DNA of 64,000 nucleotides from JAIBJN01 sp035461525. Lineage in GTDB: Bacteria > Actinomycetota > Thermoleophilia > Gaiellales > Gaiellaceae. Both the position numbers and the translations under genes were made by a program. Below, piece by piece: positions 35,041-43,662 of this stretch. Location of the stretch: the NCBI GenBank assembly GCA_035461525.1, contig DATHVD010000006.1, positions 16,889-80,888 on the forward strand. Reading direction: 5' to 3'. The number at the start of each line of letters is the position of its first letter. Within the stretch, counting starts at the first letter, position 1. The notes under the pieces are model-generated. The model was given only the letters and a program-made list of their open reading frames with translations, did no database searches and was not told the DNA's origin.

Positions 35041-36644
35041 TCTCCGTCCGTTGTAGCTGATCGGCGGCGAAGGGAGAGGAGCGTCTGCAGCTCGCGTACC
35101 CGCAGAAGCGCCGCCGAGCCCAGGAAGACGACCGCCCCCGCGCCGACGGCGAGGCCGACGGAGAGGATCTGCGCCCCGACGGAGCGCCCCACCGACTGGT
35201 CGAGGCCGTACCACACCCCGTACGCGGCGCCGGCCGCGAGCGCTGAGGCGGCGGCGATGCGGGCGTAGGAGGAGAGGATCGCCCGTCCCTCGATGCGGCC
35301 AAGCCGGCGCTGGAGGACGACGAGGAGCGCCAGCGTGCCGGCGACGTTGACGAGCGACGTCGCCAGCGGGATGCCCCAGACGCCGACGCGGTAGAGGATC
35401 GAGTTGAAGACGACGTTCAGGGCGAGGTTCCCGAGCGCGATCGAGGTCGGCACCCAGGCGGACTGCAGGCTGAAGAACGCGCGGTTCAGCATCAGCATCG
35501 TGCCGTTGAAGGTGAGGCCGAGCGCGAAGGCGGCGAGCGCCCCCGCGACCACGGGCGTCTGGGTGGGCGTGAACTCGCCCCGCTCGTAGAGAAGCCGGAC
35601 GATCGGCTCCGCGAGGACGGCGCTGACGGCGCTGGCCGGGAGCAGCAGGAAGCCGATCTGCCTCAGGCCGAGCGAGACGGTCTCGCGGAAGCCGACGAGA
35701 TCCTCCCGCGCGGCGAGCCGTGAGAGCCGTGGGAAGAGCACCGTGGCGACGGCCACCGAGAACATGCCCTGCGGAAGCATGTAGATGCGGAAGGCCGCGT
35801 CGATCGAGGCGGGCGCGAGGTTCGGGTCGACGAAGCGGGCCGCGAAAAACGTATTCACGACGAGGTTGAAGTTGATGAGGCCGAGCCCGAGCGTGACCGG
35901 AAGCATGAGGGCGAAGACGCGCTTCACCGCCGGGTCGCGCAGGTCGATCACCGGCCGGATGCGCCCGTCCCGCCCGCGCAGCCACCAGACGGGCGTGAAG
36001 ACCTGGATCACCGTCCCTGCCAGGATGCCGCCCGCGTACACGTAGAGCCGCGCCTCGGGGCTCTCGAACATCGGCACGAAGACGACGAGCGAGACGATGA
36101 TCGCGACGTTCCACAGCACCGGCATGAGCGCCGGCACCGTGAACTCCTCGTAGGAGTTCAGGATGCCGACGACGATGCCCGAGACTCCCATGAGGATCAC
36201 GATCGGGAAGAGCACGCGCGAGAGCGTCGTCGCGAGCCCCTCGAGCTCGCCGAGGCCGAAGAGGCCCATCACCCAGGGCGCGACGAGGAAGAACACCCCG
36301 GTGGCAGCGCCGAGGACGATGAGCACGAGCCAGATGAGCGTGGAGGCGAGCCGCCACGCGCGCTGACGCTGCTCCTTCTCGAGCAGCTCGCTGAAGACGG
36401 GCACGAAAGCTGCCCCGAGGGCCATGTCGGCGGCGAGCGCGCGCACGAGGTTCGGTACCTGGAAGGCGACCGTGAACGCGTTGATCTCGCCCTCGACGCC
36501 GAAGTAACGCCGGGCGACGATCTCGCGAACGAGGCCGAGGACGCGGGAGACCCCCGTCGCAGCGGCGAAGATCGCGGTCGAGAGCGCGAGGCGGCGGGGC
36601 CGCCTCTCCCGCACAGTGGATCCAGCCTCCGCCTCGCCGCTCAC
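35037..36644 (-). CDS. murJ: Lipid II flippase MurJ (MviN family)
   Basis: 535 residues, 14 membrane helices of the MOP exporter superfamily. Family motifs: VSRVLGLVREIVARRYFG, ADMALGAAFVPVFSELL, FPIVILMGVSGIVVGILNSY, LPQGMFSVAVATVLFPRLS. It flips the peptidoglycan precursor lipid II across the membrane. GTG 36644 is chosen because a TATCCT box ends six bases before it; frames reaching further upstream would run over that promoter. First gene of the murJ-lepA-hemW-hrcA series. Confidence 0.92.
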
Positions 36645-36650
36645 CCGGCG

Positions 36651-36656
36651 AGGATA
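36651..36656 (-). promoter_or_regulatory. -10 box of a leaderless murJ promoter
   Basis: TATCCT on the minus strand, exactly six bases before the GTG at 36644. It lies back to back with the rpsT promoter region. Confidence 0.55.
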
Positions 36657-36686
36657 GGCGAGCGGCCGGAGGCGGCGGACTCCTGG

Positions 36687-36715
36687 TAGGATTGCGCCCG
36701 GCCCCCCAGGGGGCC
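36687..36715 (+). promoter_or_regulatory. rpsT -10 box and leader hairpin
   Basis: TAGGAT at 36687-36692 is a likely -10 box. It is followed in the leader by a short hairpin GGCCCC/GGGGCC (36700-36715) and then TTTCTT, which looks like a small attenuator about ten bases before the rpsT ATG. S20 is known to be autoregulated in E. coli; here the role is a guess. Confidence 0.35.
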
Positions 36716-36725
36716 TTTCTTCCGT

Positions 36726-36995
36726 ATGCCGAACATCAAGCAACAGAAGCGACGCGTCAACACCGCCGCCCGGCAGCGGCTCGAGAACCTCCGCTACCGC
36801 TCGACGGCGAAGACGCTGTACAAGAGGCTCGAGGCGGCCGTGGCCGAGGGAGACGCGGACGCGGCCGCGACCGCCCATCGCGAGCTCGTCCGCTGCCTGG
36901 ATCGCGCGGCCGCGACCCGGGCGATCGAGCCGAACCGCGCGGCGCGCAAGAAATCGCAGGCCGCCCGCCTGGTCGCGGACGCGTCCTCCTCGTAG
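36726..36995 (+). CDS. rpsT: 30S ribosomal protein S20
   Basis: 89 residues, basic and helical. MPNIKQQKRRVNTAARQRLEN, RSTAKTLYKRLEAAV, and AIEPNRAARKKSQAARLV are the S20 signature; it binds 16S rRNA. It lies alone between the divergent murJ and convergent holA, as rpsT often does. Confidence 0.95.
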   Translation: MPNIKQQKRRVNTAARQRLENLRYRSTAKTLYKRLEAAVAEGDADAAATAHRELVRCLDRAAATRAIEPNRAARKKSQAARLVADASSS

Positions 36996-37013
36996 GCCGA
37001 GCCTGGCGCCCTT

Positions 37014-37997
37014 CTAGCGGCGGATCACGGGCTCGGGGTGGCGCACGAGGTCGACCAGCGCACGCTCGAGCTCGAGCTCACCGCTGAGACGGCTACCCCC
37101 TTTGAGCGCCTCGTCCAGGCCCGCGAGCCGGATCACGGCCTCGTCGAGCTCGTCGCGGGAGTAGTTCTCCGCGTAGGCGGCTGCTTTGCGCACCCTGTAC
37201 TCGTGCTTCCGCAGGCGCTTGGCGATGTCCCGGATCGAAACGCCCTCGCCGGCGAACGCCTGCACCTGGCGAACGAGGGTGACCTGCGCGGAGAGCCGCA
37301 CGGCCACGACGAACGGCTCCGTCCCGTGCTCGAGGTCGGCCTGGCACGCGGCAAGGGCGGCGGGAAGGTCGCGGGCGCCCCACGCGTCGGTGATCGCCCA
37401 CTGGGACGTCTCGTGCGCAGGCACGGCCAGGAGCTCGACGGCGCGACGGCCGACGTGCTCGCCGGCAGCCCAGGCGGCGAGCTTCTCAGCCTCGGTGGCG
37501 AGCGCGGTCGCGTCGTCGCCGACGATCTCCACGAGCGCGCGGGCAGCGTCGGCATCCGCGGCGAGGCCGACGCGCTCGAACTGCCCCCGCACCCACGCGG
37601 GCAGATCGCGCTTCGACACGTCGAAGGTCAGGACCTTCCCGGCCTTTCCGACGAGCGCGGGGAGCTTCGAGGCCTTGAGGTCGCCCCCGGCCACGAGCGC
37701 GAGCACGGCGCCGGGCGCCGGGTCGGCCGCATACGCGGCGACCGCCTCGTCGTCCTCGGCCTTCCAGCGCTCCACGTCCTCGACGATCACCAGTCGCCCG
37801 CCTCCGTCGGCGAAGAGCCCGAGCGAGTTGCAGGCGGCGACGGCCTCCGCCCCGCTCGCGCTCTCGGCGGAGAGCATCTCGACGGACGACGCCCCGAAGC
37901 GGCCGCGGAGCCGCTCGAGCGCGCGCCTGATCTTGGGGCGGTCGCCGCCGGCCAGGAGGTAGAGCGGGCGAAGCTCGTTGTCGGCCACCGCGCGCAA
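37014..37997 (-). CDS. holA: DNA polymerase III delta subunit (HolA-type)
   Basis: 327 residues, clamp-loader delta. N-terminal RPLYLLAGGDRPKIRRALERLR, VIVEDVERWKAEDDEAVAAY, TFDVSKRDLPAWV, then the helical lid and the C-terminal collar (LSAQVTLVRQVQAFAGEG, ENYSRDELDEAVIRLAGLDEALKGG). No functional Walker A is expected in delta. The TTG start at 37997 lies seven bases after comEC with GGAGGG upstream; GTG at 37988 is an alternative. Order comEA-comEC-holA-(rpsT) is common in Gram-positives. Confidence 0.9.
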   Translation of the reverse strand: MRAVADNELRPLYLLAGGDRPKIRRALERLRGRFGASSVEMLSAESASGAEAVAACNSLGLFADGGGRLVIVEDVERWKAEDDEAVAAYAADPAPGAVLALVAGGDLKASKLPALVGKAGKVLTFDVSKRDLPAWVRGQFERVGLAADADAARALVEIVGDDATALATEAEKLAAWAAGEHVGRRAVELLAVPAHETSQWAITDAWGARDLPAALAACQADLEHGTEPFVVAVRLSAQVTLVRQVQAFAGEGVSIRDIAKRLRKHEYRVRKAAAYAENYSRDELDEAVIRLAGLDEALKGGSRLSGELELERALVDLVRHPEPVIRR

Positions 37998-38003
37998 GCA
38001 TAG

Positions 38004-40319
38004 TCACCCTCCCTGCGCGACCGAGATGGTCTCGCCGTCGCTTTCGATCGTCACGGGCCCGCCCAGGTCGGTGCGGTAGACGGTCAGTCCCGGCGCTCCC
38101 TCGAGCGCGGCAAGCGTGTCCGGCGCCGGGTGGCCGTATCGGTTCTCCTCGCCGACGGAGACGACGGCTACGCGCGGTCTGGTCAGCGCGAGGAGGCGAG
38201 GCAGGTACGGGTCGGCGGAGCCGTGGTGCGCGACCTTGAGGATCTCGACCGGCGGGGGTCGCACGGGGACGGTGACGCCGCCCTCGGCATCGGCAGTGAG
38301 GAGGACGTCCACCTCGCCGAACGACGCGACGAGGACGACCGCGAAGTCGTTGGGATCGCGATCGGCGGGAGCCTCGCCCTCCGGCCAGAGGACGCGCAGG
38401 CGCAGCCGGCCGACGCGGTAGACCTGGCCGGCACGCGCGACGAGGACCGGGACGCCCCGCCGTTCGGCTGCGGCGAGCGCGGCGTCCTGCTCGGGGCTCG
38501 GGGCGGGGATCGCGGGATCGAGGACGGCGTCGACGCGCACGCGCTCGAGGACGTCGGCGGCTCCGCCGACGTGATCGCGCTGGGGATGCGTGAGGACGAG
38601 GGCGGCGAGCCGCTCGACCCCGAGCTCCTCCAGCTGCCCGGCGACGTCGGCCTCCGGCGGCCCCTGGTCGACGAGCACAGCCCCCTCCGGTACCTGGAGG
38701 AGGATGCCGTCGCCCTGGCCGACGTCGAGCACGGTGACGCGCAGGCCCGTAGGCGGAGGCGGCGGCCGCTCGCCCAGACCGGCGGCCTGCCAGCCGACGG
38801 CCAGCGCCAGCGCGAGCCCGGCGACCGCGGCCGCCTGCCGTCGCCCGACCCTCCTCCCCCAGGCGAGAAGCGCGAGCGTGGCCGCGCCCCCGCCGAGGAG
38901 CGCGAGGGCCCTGGGGGAGGTCGCCTGGGCGTAAGGCAGACCCCCAACGAGCCGGGCGCACCAGGCGAGGTAGGCGGCGAGCCAGCCGTCGCTCCACGCG
39001 AGGGCCGCGGCGGCCTCGGGGACGACGGGGTGCAGCGCGGCCGCCCCGAGCGCGAGGCCGAGGAGAGGTGCGACGACCGGAGCCGCCAGCGCGTTGGCCG
39101 CGATCGAGTAGACGGGGACAGCCCCGAAATGGAGCCAGAGGATCGGGGCCGTCGCCGCGCCACACGCTGCGGAGACGGAGACGACCGTCGCGAGCTTGCG
39201 CGGCAGCGGATAGCCCTCGAGGCGGCGGTCGACGCGGGGGACGAGGACGAAGATGGCGGCGACCGCTGCGAACGAGAGCTGGAAGCCGGGATCGAGGACG
39301 GTGTACGGGTTCCACGCGAGGAGCACTACGGCGCCGGCGAGGAGGAAGTACCAGCGGTCGGCCGGGCGGGAGGCGAGCCAGGCGAGCGACGCGAGCGCCC
39401 CGGCCACGCCGGCCCGGACGACCGACGGCTGCCAGCCGACGGCCAGGACGTAGGCGCCGACGGCCGCGAGCGCGCCGATCTCTCCCAGGCGCCGCGGCAG
39501 CCCGAGCACCCAGGCGAGCAGGATCGCGCCGCCGACGACGTAGGCGACGTTCTGACCCGACACGGCGAGGAGGTGGTAGAGACCCGACGCCCGAAAGCGG
39601 TCGCGGAGTACGCCGTCCAGCCCCTCGTCCTCGCCGAGGACGACCCCGGCCAGGACGGCCCTCCGCTCCCGGTCGGCGACGGCCACCAGCGGACGGGCGA
39701 CCGCGCGGCGGAGGCCGTCGGCCACCCCGCCGAGCCCGCTGCGGCTCCCGACGACCCGGAACGTGTCCGCGCGCAGGACGACGTGCATGCCCTGGCGGCG
39801 GAGGTAGGCCGCCTCGTCGAAGCCGGACTCCTCGTCGTGGCCGCGGGGTCGGGCGACGGTCACGATCGCCTCCAGCACGGCCCCGAGGGGCGGCGCCCGC
39901 TCCGCCGGGAGGTCGAGCCGGGCCCGCTCGTAGATGGGCTCGCGGCCGAAGCCGACGACGCGGACGGGGACCCGCACGGCGAACTCGCTCCGGCGCACCG
40001 GCGCCGTCACCTCCATGCGCGCGAGGCCGGCGCGACCGACGTACGGCTCGAGGAGGCTCATGTCGAGGGCCTCGACCCGGACGCTCCCCCACCAGAGCCC
40101 CGCGAGCAGGAGAGAAGCCGCGAGGAGACCGGCTCGGCGGGGACGGGCAGCGAGGGCGAGCACGGCGAGGGCCGCGGCTGCGAGAGCGACCGCGAGATCG
40201 GTCGTTCGGACGGCAGGAGAGGCCGCCAGGCCGGCGCACAGCGACGCCGCCAGGAGATGGGAGGCGGGCATCGCCCACGGGCGCACGGCGTGCGCCCGTG
40301 CTGCGGAGAGAAGGCTCAC
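38004..40319 (-). CDS. comEC: DNA internalization protein ComEC/Rec2
   Basis: 771 residues, membrane channel for single-stranded DNA uptake. N-terminal helices with an extracellular OB-like region (res 80-200), the competence domain with LYHLLAVSGQNVAYVVGG (the HLxxxSG motif), and a C-terminal metallo-beta-lactamase-like domain: VLDVGQGDGILLQVP, LTHPQRDHVGGA, VEILKVAHHGS. The usual HxHxDH second histidine is Gln here (HPQRDH), so metal binding may be altered. ATGA overlap with comEA. Confidence 0.93.
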   Translation of the reverse strand: MSLLSAARAHAVRPWAMPASHLLAASLCAGLAASPAVRTTDLAVALAAAALAVLALAARPRRAGLLAASLLLAGLWWGSVRVEALDMSLLEPYVGRAGLARMEVTAPVRRSEFAVRVPVRVVGFGREPIYERARLDLPAERAPPLGAVLEAIVTVARPRGHDEESGFDEAAYLRRQGMHVVLRADTFRVVGSRSGLGGVADGLRRAVARPLVAVADRERRAVLAGVVLGEDEGLDGVLRDRFRASGLYHLLAVSGQNVAYVVGGAILLAWVLGLPRRLGEIGALAAVGAYVLAVGWQPSVVRAGVAGALASLAWLASRPADRWYFLLAGAVVLLAWNPYTVLDPGFQLSFAAVAAIFVLVPRVDRRLEGYPLPRKLATVVSVSAACGAATAPILWLHFGAVPVYSIAANALAAPVVAPLLGLALGAAALHPVVPEAAAALAWSDGWLAAYLAWCARLVGGLPYAQATSPRALALLGGGAATLALLAWGRRVGRRQAAAVAGLALALAVGWQAAGLGERPPPPPTGLRVTVLDVGQGDGILLQVPEGAVLVDQGPPEADVAGQLEELGVERLAALVLTHPQRDHVGGAADVLERVRVDAVLDPAIPAPSPEQDAALAAAERRGVPVLVARAGQVYRVGRLRLRVLWPEGEAPADRDPNDFAVVLVASFGEVDVLLTADAEGGVTVPVRPPPVEILKVAHHGSADPYLPRLLALTRPRVAVVSVGEENRYGHPAPDTLAALEGAPGLTVYRTDLGGPVTIESDGETISVAQGG

Positions 40320-40906
40320 AGGTCGACGAGCGGGAGGAGCTGCTCGAGCGTCGCCGGGCCGATGCCGGGGACCGCGTCGAGCTCCTCGATCGAGCCGAAG
40401 GCCCCGTTCGCCTCGCGGTAGTCGAGGATCCTCTGAGCCGTCACCGGGCCGACTCCCGGCAGCGTCTCCAGCTCCTCGAGCGTCGCCGAGTTCAGGCGGA
40501 CCTTCCCCGGCGGCTCCTCTCCGGACGCCCCAAGCGAGGCGACCTCCCCTCCCCGCCCACGCGCCGGGACGATCACCTGCTGCCCGTCGGCCACCGGCGA
40601 GGCGAGGTTCACGAGCTCGAGCGCCGCCCTGGGCCTCGCTCCCCCCGCGCGCGCGATCGCGTCATCGATGCGGCTCCCCTCGGGAAGGCGGTAGAGGCCC
40701 GGCGCGACGACGGCGCCGACGACGTGGACGACCAGCTCGCGCGCCGGCTCTTCCTCGATCTCGAGGCCCCCGGACGGCGCCGCCGGCGCGGTCCCTCCGG
40801 GGCGGCCGTCGCCCGCGAGCGCCATTCGGCCCGCCACGGTCAGGAAGAGGAGAAGGACGACCGCGTACGCGAGGGCGCGGTCGCGAGAGATCGCCGGCAT
40901 CCGCAT
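40316..40906 (-). CDS. comEA: Competence protein ComEA (DNA receptor)
   Basis: 196 residues. One N-terminal membrane anchor (ALAYAVVLLLFLTVAGRMAL), a SLBB domain (VHVVGAVVAPGLYRLPEGSRIDDAI) and a C-terminal double helix-hairpin-helix (KVRLNSATLEELETLPGVGP, GSIEELDAVPGIGPATLEQL) that binds double-stranded DNA outside the membrane and passes it to ComEC. Upstream is a region with repeat copy D. Confidence 0.94.
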   Translation of the reverse strand: MRMPAISRDRALAYAVVLLLFLTVAGRMALAGDGRPGGTAPAAPSGGLEIEEEPARELVVHVVGAVVAPGLYRLPEGSRIDDAIARAGGARPRAALELVNLASPVADGQQVIVPARGRGGEVASLGASGEEPPGKVRLNSATLEELETLPGVGPVTAQRILDYREANGAFGSIEELDAVPGIGPATLEQLLPLVDL

Positions 40907-41019
40907 CGGCTATCCCGAACGGCTACGGCTGCTGGCGTCTCGACCCACGCCGCCGATGGTGCCGGGGGAAACCGCGCGTGTGACGGACGAATTCGTGCCG
41001 GATCGGCACCGAACGAAAC

Positions 41020-41110
41020 CGGCACAGGCTCGGCGCAAACCGTGCGCCATGCGTGCGCTTTTCGGCGTTAGACTCGGAAGTGGGTGGTGGTCCGGGGTGG
41101 CCCCGAGGGA
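41020..41110 (+). repeat. Dispersed intergenic repeat, copy D
   Basis: GTGCGCCATGCGTGCGC, TTTTCGGCG, TTAGACTCGG, GTGGGTGGTGGTCCGGGG and TGGCCCCGAGGGAC, aligned with copies C and E. It sits in the 281-base gap between comEA and the divergent DUF2254 gene, which otherwise holds only a small GTGCCG/CGGCAC hairpin near 40995-41010. Confidence 0.7.
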
Positions 41111-41187
41111 CGCGCCCGGTAGGCCCAAAGCAACGCGCCCGCGGCTGCCGGCGATGGAAACGCGCGCCAGCGGGTAAGGCTCACGGC

Positions 41188-42513
41188 GTGCTCGTCTGGG
41201 TGAGGTCGCAGTGGCAGAACGTCGTGCGGGGGTTCTGGTTCTTCCCCGGCCTGATCGCGCTCGGCTTCGCGGTCGCGGCGCTCCTCCTGGTTCAGCTCGA
41301 CCGCTGGGCGGGGCCGGGGGGCGTGTCGAACGGCTTCGGCGGTGACGCCGAGGCGGCCCGGACGATCCTGTCCACGATCGCCGGCTCGCTCATCACCGTG
41401 GCCGGGCTCGCCTTCTCGATCACGATCGTGACCTTGCAGCTCGTGTCGAGCCAGTTCACGCCCCGGGCGGTGCGCAGCTTCCTCGCCGACCGACCGAGCC
41501 AGCTGATCGCGGGCGCGTTCGTCGGCATCTTCGCGTACTGCCTGCTCGTTCTCCGCGTCGTCCGGGACGACGAGGGCGGAGCGGACGGCTTCGTGCCGGC
41601 GCTGAGCGTCAGCGTCGCCATCTCCCTCGGCCTCGTCGGCCTCGGCCTCCTGCTCGGGTTCATCCACCGGATCACGCAGATCGTCAAGGTCGAGAACATC
41701 GCGGCGCGCGTCTGGGGCGAGACGCGGCGCGCCCTGGAATCGCTCTACCCGGAGCCCGTGGGCGAGCCGGCCGACCCGGGGGCGAGAGACCTCCTCGCCT
41801 CGTGGGAGGCGGGCGCCGAGCCTGCCCTCGTGCGCCCGCGCCGGCCAGGGTACGTCCGCGGCATCGCCCTTTCCGACCTCGAGGACGCCGGGCTCCCCGG
41901 CGGCGCGCGCGTCCACATCGCCGTGCGGCCGGGCGACCAGGTCACCCGGAGGACGGCGATCGTCCGGGTCTGGCCCGCGGAGGCTCTCGGCGAGGAGCTG
42001 GAGGTCCGCCTCTGCGACCTGGTCAGCGTCCAGAGCGAGAGAGACGTGTCCCAGGACGTCGGCTTCGGCCTGCGCCAGCTCGCCGACGTCGCGCTCCGCG
42101 CGCTCTCGCCCGGCGTGAACGACCCGACCACCGCGCTCACCTGCATCGGCTACCTGCGCGACGCGCTCGAGCGCCTGGCGGTCCGCCGCTTCCCGGACGA
42201 GGTGCGCCGGCTGGACGACGGCGTGGTGGCGATCGCGGAGGCCGTGCCCTTCGACGAACTCCTGCAGGACAGTCTGGTCGAGATCGGGTGGTTCGCGACC
42301 GGCAACACGCTCGTCGCGTGCCGGCTCCTCGACGCCCTCGCGGGCATCGCGGCGGCCGCGGCGGGAACCGGGGCGCGAGACCGCCTGCCCGGCATCCTCG
42401 AGGTCGCCGCCGAGGTGGCCGCCCCCGCGGCCGACGACGCGCGCACCGAGCGGGACCACCGCCTCGTCGCGGAGCGCCTCGGACGCGTCCGTCAGGCCGC
42501 CGAGGTCACCTGA
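41188..42513 (+). CDS. DUF2254 family membrane protein
   Basis: 441 residues. Four N-terminal helices (FPGLIALGFAVAALLLVQLD, ILSTIAGSLITVAGLAFSIT, LIAGAFVGIFAYCLLVLRV, SVAISLGLVGLGLLLGFIHRI) and a large cytoplasmic part. The strings STIAGSLITVAGLAFSITIV and SSQFTPRAVRSFLAD plus ALSPGVNDPTTALTC identify DUF2254, whose function is unknown. GTG 41188 is chosen because upstream in-frame codons run into the repeat. Its last eight bases overlap the end of the convergent protease gene. Confidence 0.88.
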   Translation: MLVWVRSQWQNVVRGFWFFPGLIALGFAVAALLLVQLDRWAGPGGVSNGFGGDAEAARTILSTIAGSLITVAGLAFSITIVTLQLVSSQFTPRAVRSFLADRPSQLIAGAFVGIFAYCLLVLRVVRDDEGGADGFVPALSVSVAISLGLVGLGLLLGFIHRITQIVKVENIAARVWGETRRALESLYPEPVGEPADPGARDLLASWEAGAEPALVRPRRPGYVRGIALSDLEDAGLPGGARVHIAVRPGDQVTRRTAIVRVWPAEALGEELEVRLCDLVSVQSERDVSQDVGFGLRQLADVALRALSPGVNDPTTALTCIGYLRDALERLAVRRFPDEVRRLDDGVVAIAEAVPFDELLQDSLVEIGWFATGNTLVACRLLDALAGIAAAAAGTGARDRLPGILEVAAEVAAPAADDARTERDHRLVAERLGRVRQAAEVT

Positions 42514-43639
42514 CGATGCAGGGGCCGGACGAGACCCGCCGCAGCGGGCCGGAGGCGGCCCTGACGACGAGATCCACCGGGACCGCGTAGCCGCCGGCCC
42601 CGTCGCGCGCGCCTCCGAAGATCATCGCCAGCACGCGCCCTCGCCGGTCGAGCACGGGGCCGCCGCTCTCGCCCGGCTGCACGCGGCCCCGAAGCGGCAT
42701 CACCACTCGTGGACGCATCTGCCGGCCGTAGGCGTCGGGCGAGACGACCGTGCGCGGCGGGCCTGCGGTCCCTGCGGTCGCGGTGAGCGGGCCGTTGCGC
42801 GGGTAGCCGGTCAGCGCGACCGGGCGCGGGAAGTCCGGGCGCGTGTCGACCGCGAGCGGCCCCGGCTCGAGCCCCGGAACGCGCAGGAGCGCGATGTCGT
42901 TCGTGGCGTCCACGTGCACGAGCCGCCCCGAGAGCACCTGGCCGCCGGGGACGAGCACCGTCGTTCCCCGGTGGCCGGCGATCACGTGGACGTTCGTGGC
43001 GACGAGATCGGGCCGCACCACCCAGCCGGAGCCCTGGGTGCCGACGCCGCACGCCGTTCCCTCGATCTTCACCACCGCCGCGGCGGCCCGGCGCGCGCCG
43101 GCGCTCTCGAGGACGCTCGGGTCCGGCGGCGGGAGCGCGTCCTCGACGCCGGGCAGGAGCGGCAGGGGATCGAACCGGTTCAGCGCCTGCAGGACGCTGT
43201 CGGGCGGCACGGCCCGCAGGAGGCGCGGGAGCAGGATCGACTCGCGCACCTCCCCGCGCAGGCCGAGCGCAGGTTGGTGGAGGGCGAGCACCGCCACGAG
43301 CCACCCGATCCCGAGCGCGAGCACGCCGCCGAGCACGATGCCCCCCACCCGGTCGACGGTCGCCAGGACGGGGCGGCCGGCGAGGAAGATCCGCGCCGAG
43401 CGGCCGAGCGCGCCCGCGGCGGTCCCGAGGAGGAACGCGCCGACGAGCGCCCCCGCGAGCCCCGCGACGGGGAGCCAGGGGGAATTGTCCGCGAGCAGGT
43501 GCGGCGCGATGATCGAGCCGACGACCGCCCCGAGGGCGAGGCCGCCGAGCGACAGCGCCTGCGCGGCGAGCCCGCGGTACGCGCCCATGATCGAGAGGGC
43601 CGCGACGGCGAGCAGGAGGAGCAGGTCGACGGCGTTCAC
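42506..43639 (-). CDS. marP: MarP-like membrane serine protease (CvpA domain plus trypsin-like domain)
   Basis: 377 residues. Residues 1-165 form a CvpA-like membrane domain with four helices; residues ~185-377 a trypsin-like protease outside the membrane. Catalytic triad by position: His218 (NVHVIAG), Asp248 (ATNDIALL), Ser325 (PGESGGP). Two cysteines, in GTACGVG and in the C-terminal SSGPCIVR, match the disulfide of mycobacterial MarP, which protects against acid and oxidative stress. GTG start with TACCCT box six bases upstream. Confidence 0.9.
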   Translation of the reverse strand: MNAVDLLLLLAVAALSIMGAYRGLAAQALSLGGLALGAVVGSIIAPHLLADNSPWLPVAGLAGALVGAFLLGTAAGALGRSARIFLAGRPVLATVDRVGGIVLGGVLALGIGWLVAVLALHQPALGLRGEVRESILLPRLLRAVPPDSVLQALNRFDPLPLLPGVEDALPPPDPSVLESAGARRAAAAVVKIEGTACGVGTQGSGWVVRPDLVATNVHVIAGHRGTTVLVPGGQVLSGRLVHVDATNDIALLRVPGLEPGPLAVDTRPDFPRPVALTGYPRNGPLTATAGTAGPPRTVVSPDAYGRQMRPRVVMPLRGRVQPGESGGPVLDRRGRVLAMIFGGARDGAGGYAVPVDLVVRAASGPLRRVSSGPCIVR

Positions 43640-43645
43640 AGAGGA

Positions 43646-43651
43646 AGGGTA
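43646..43651 (-). promoter_or_regulatory. -10 box of a leaderless marP-like promoter
   Basis: TACCCT on the minus strand, exactly six bases before the GTG at 43639, in the 23-base gap after leuS. Confidence 0.5.
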
Positions 43652-43662
43652 GGGAAGGTTCT

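Noticed and set aside
36657..36878. Longer murJ start
   Set aside because: It would read across the murJ and rpsT promoter region and into rpsT antisense; no conserved sequence there.
41053..41187. Upstream extension of the DUF2254 gene
   Set aside because: The added codons lie in repeat copy D; the family begins near the GTG at 41188.
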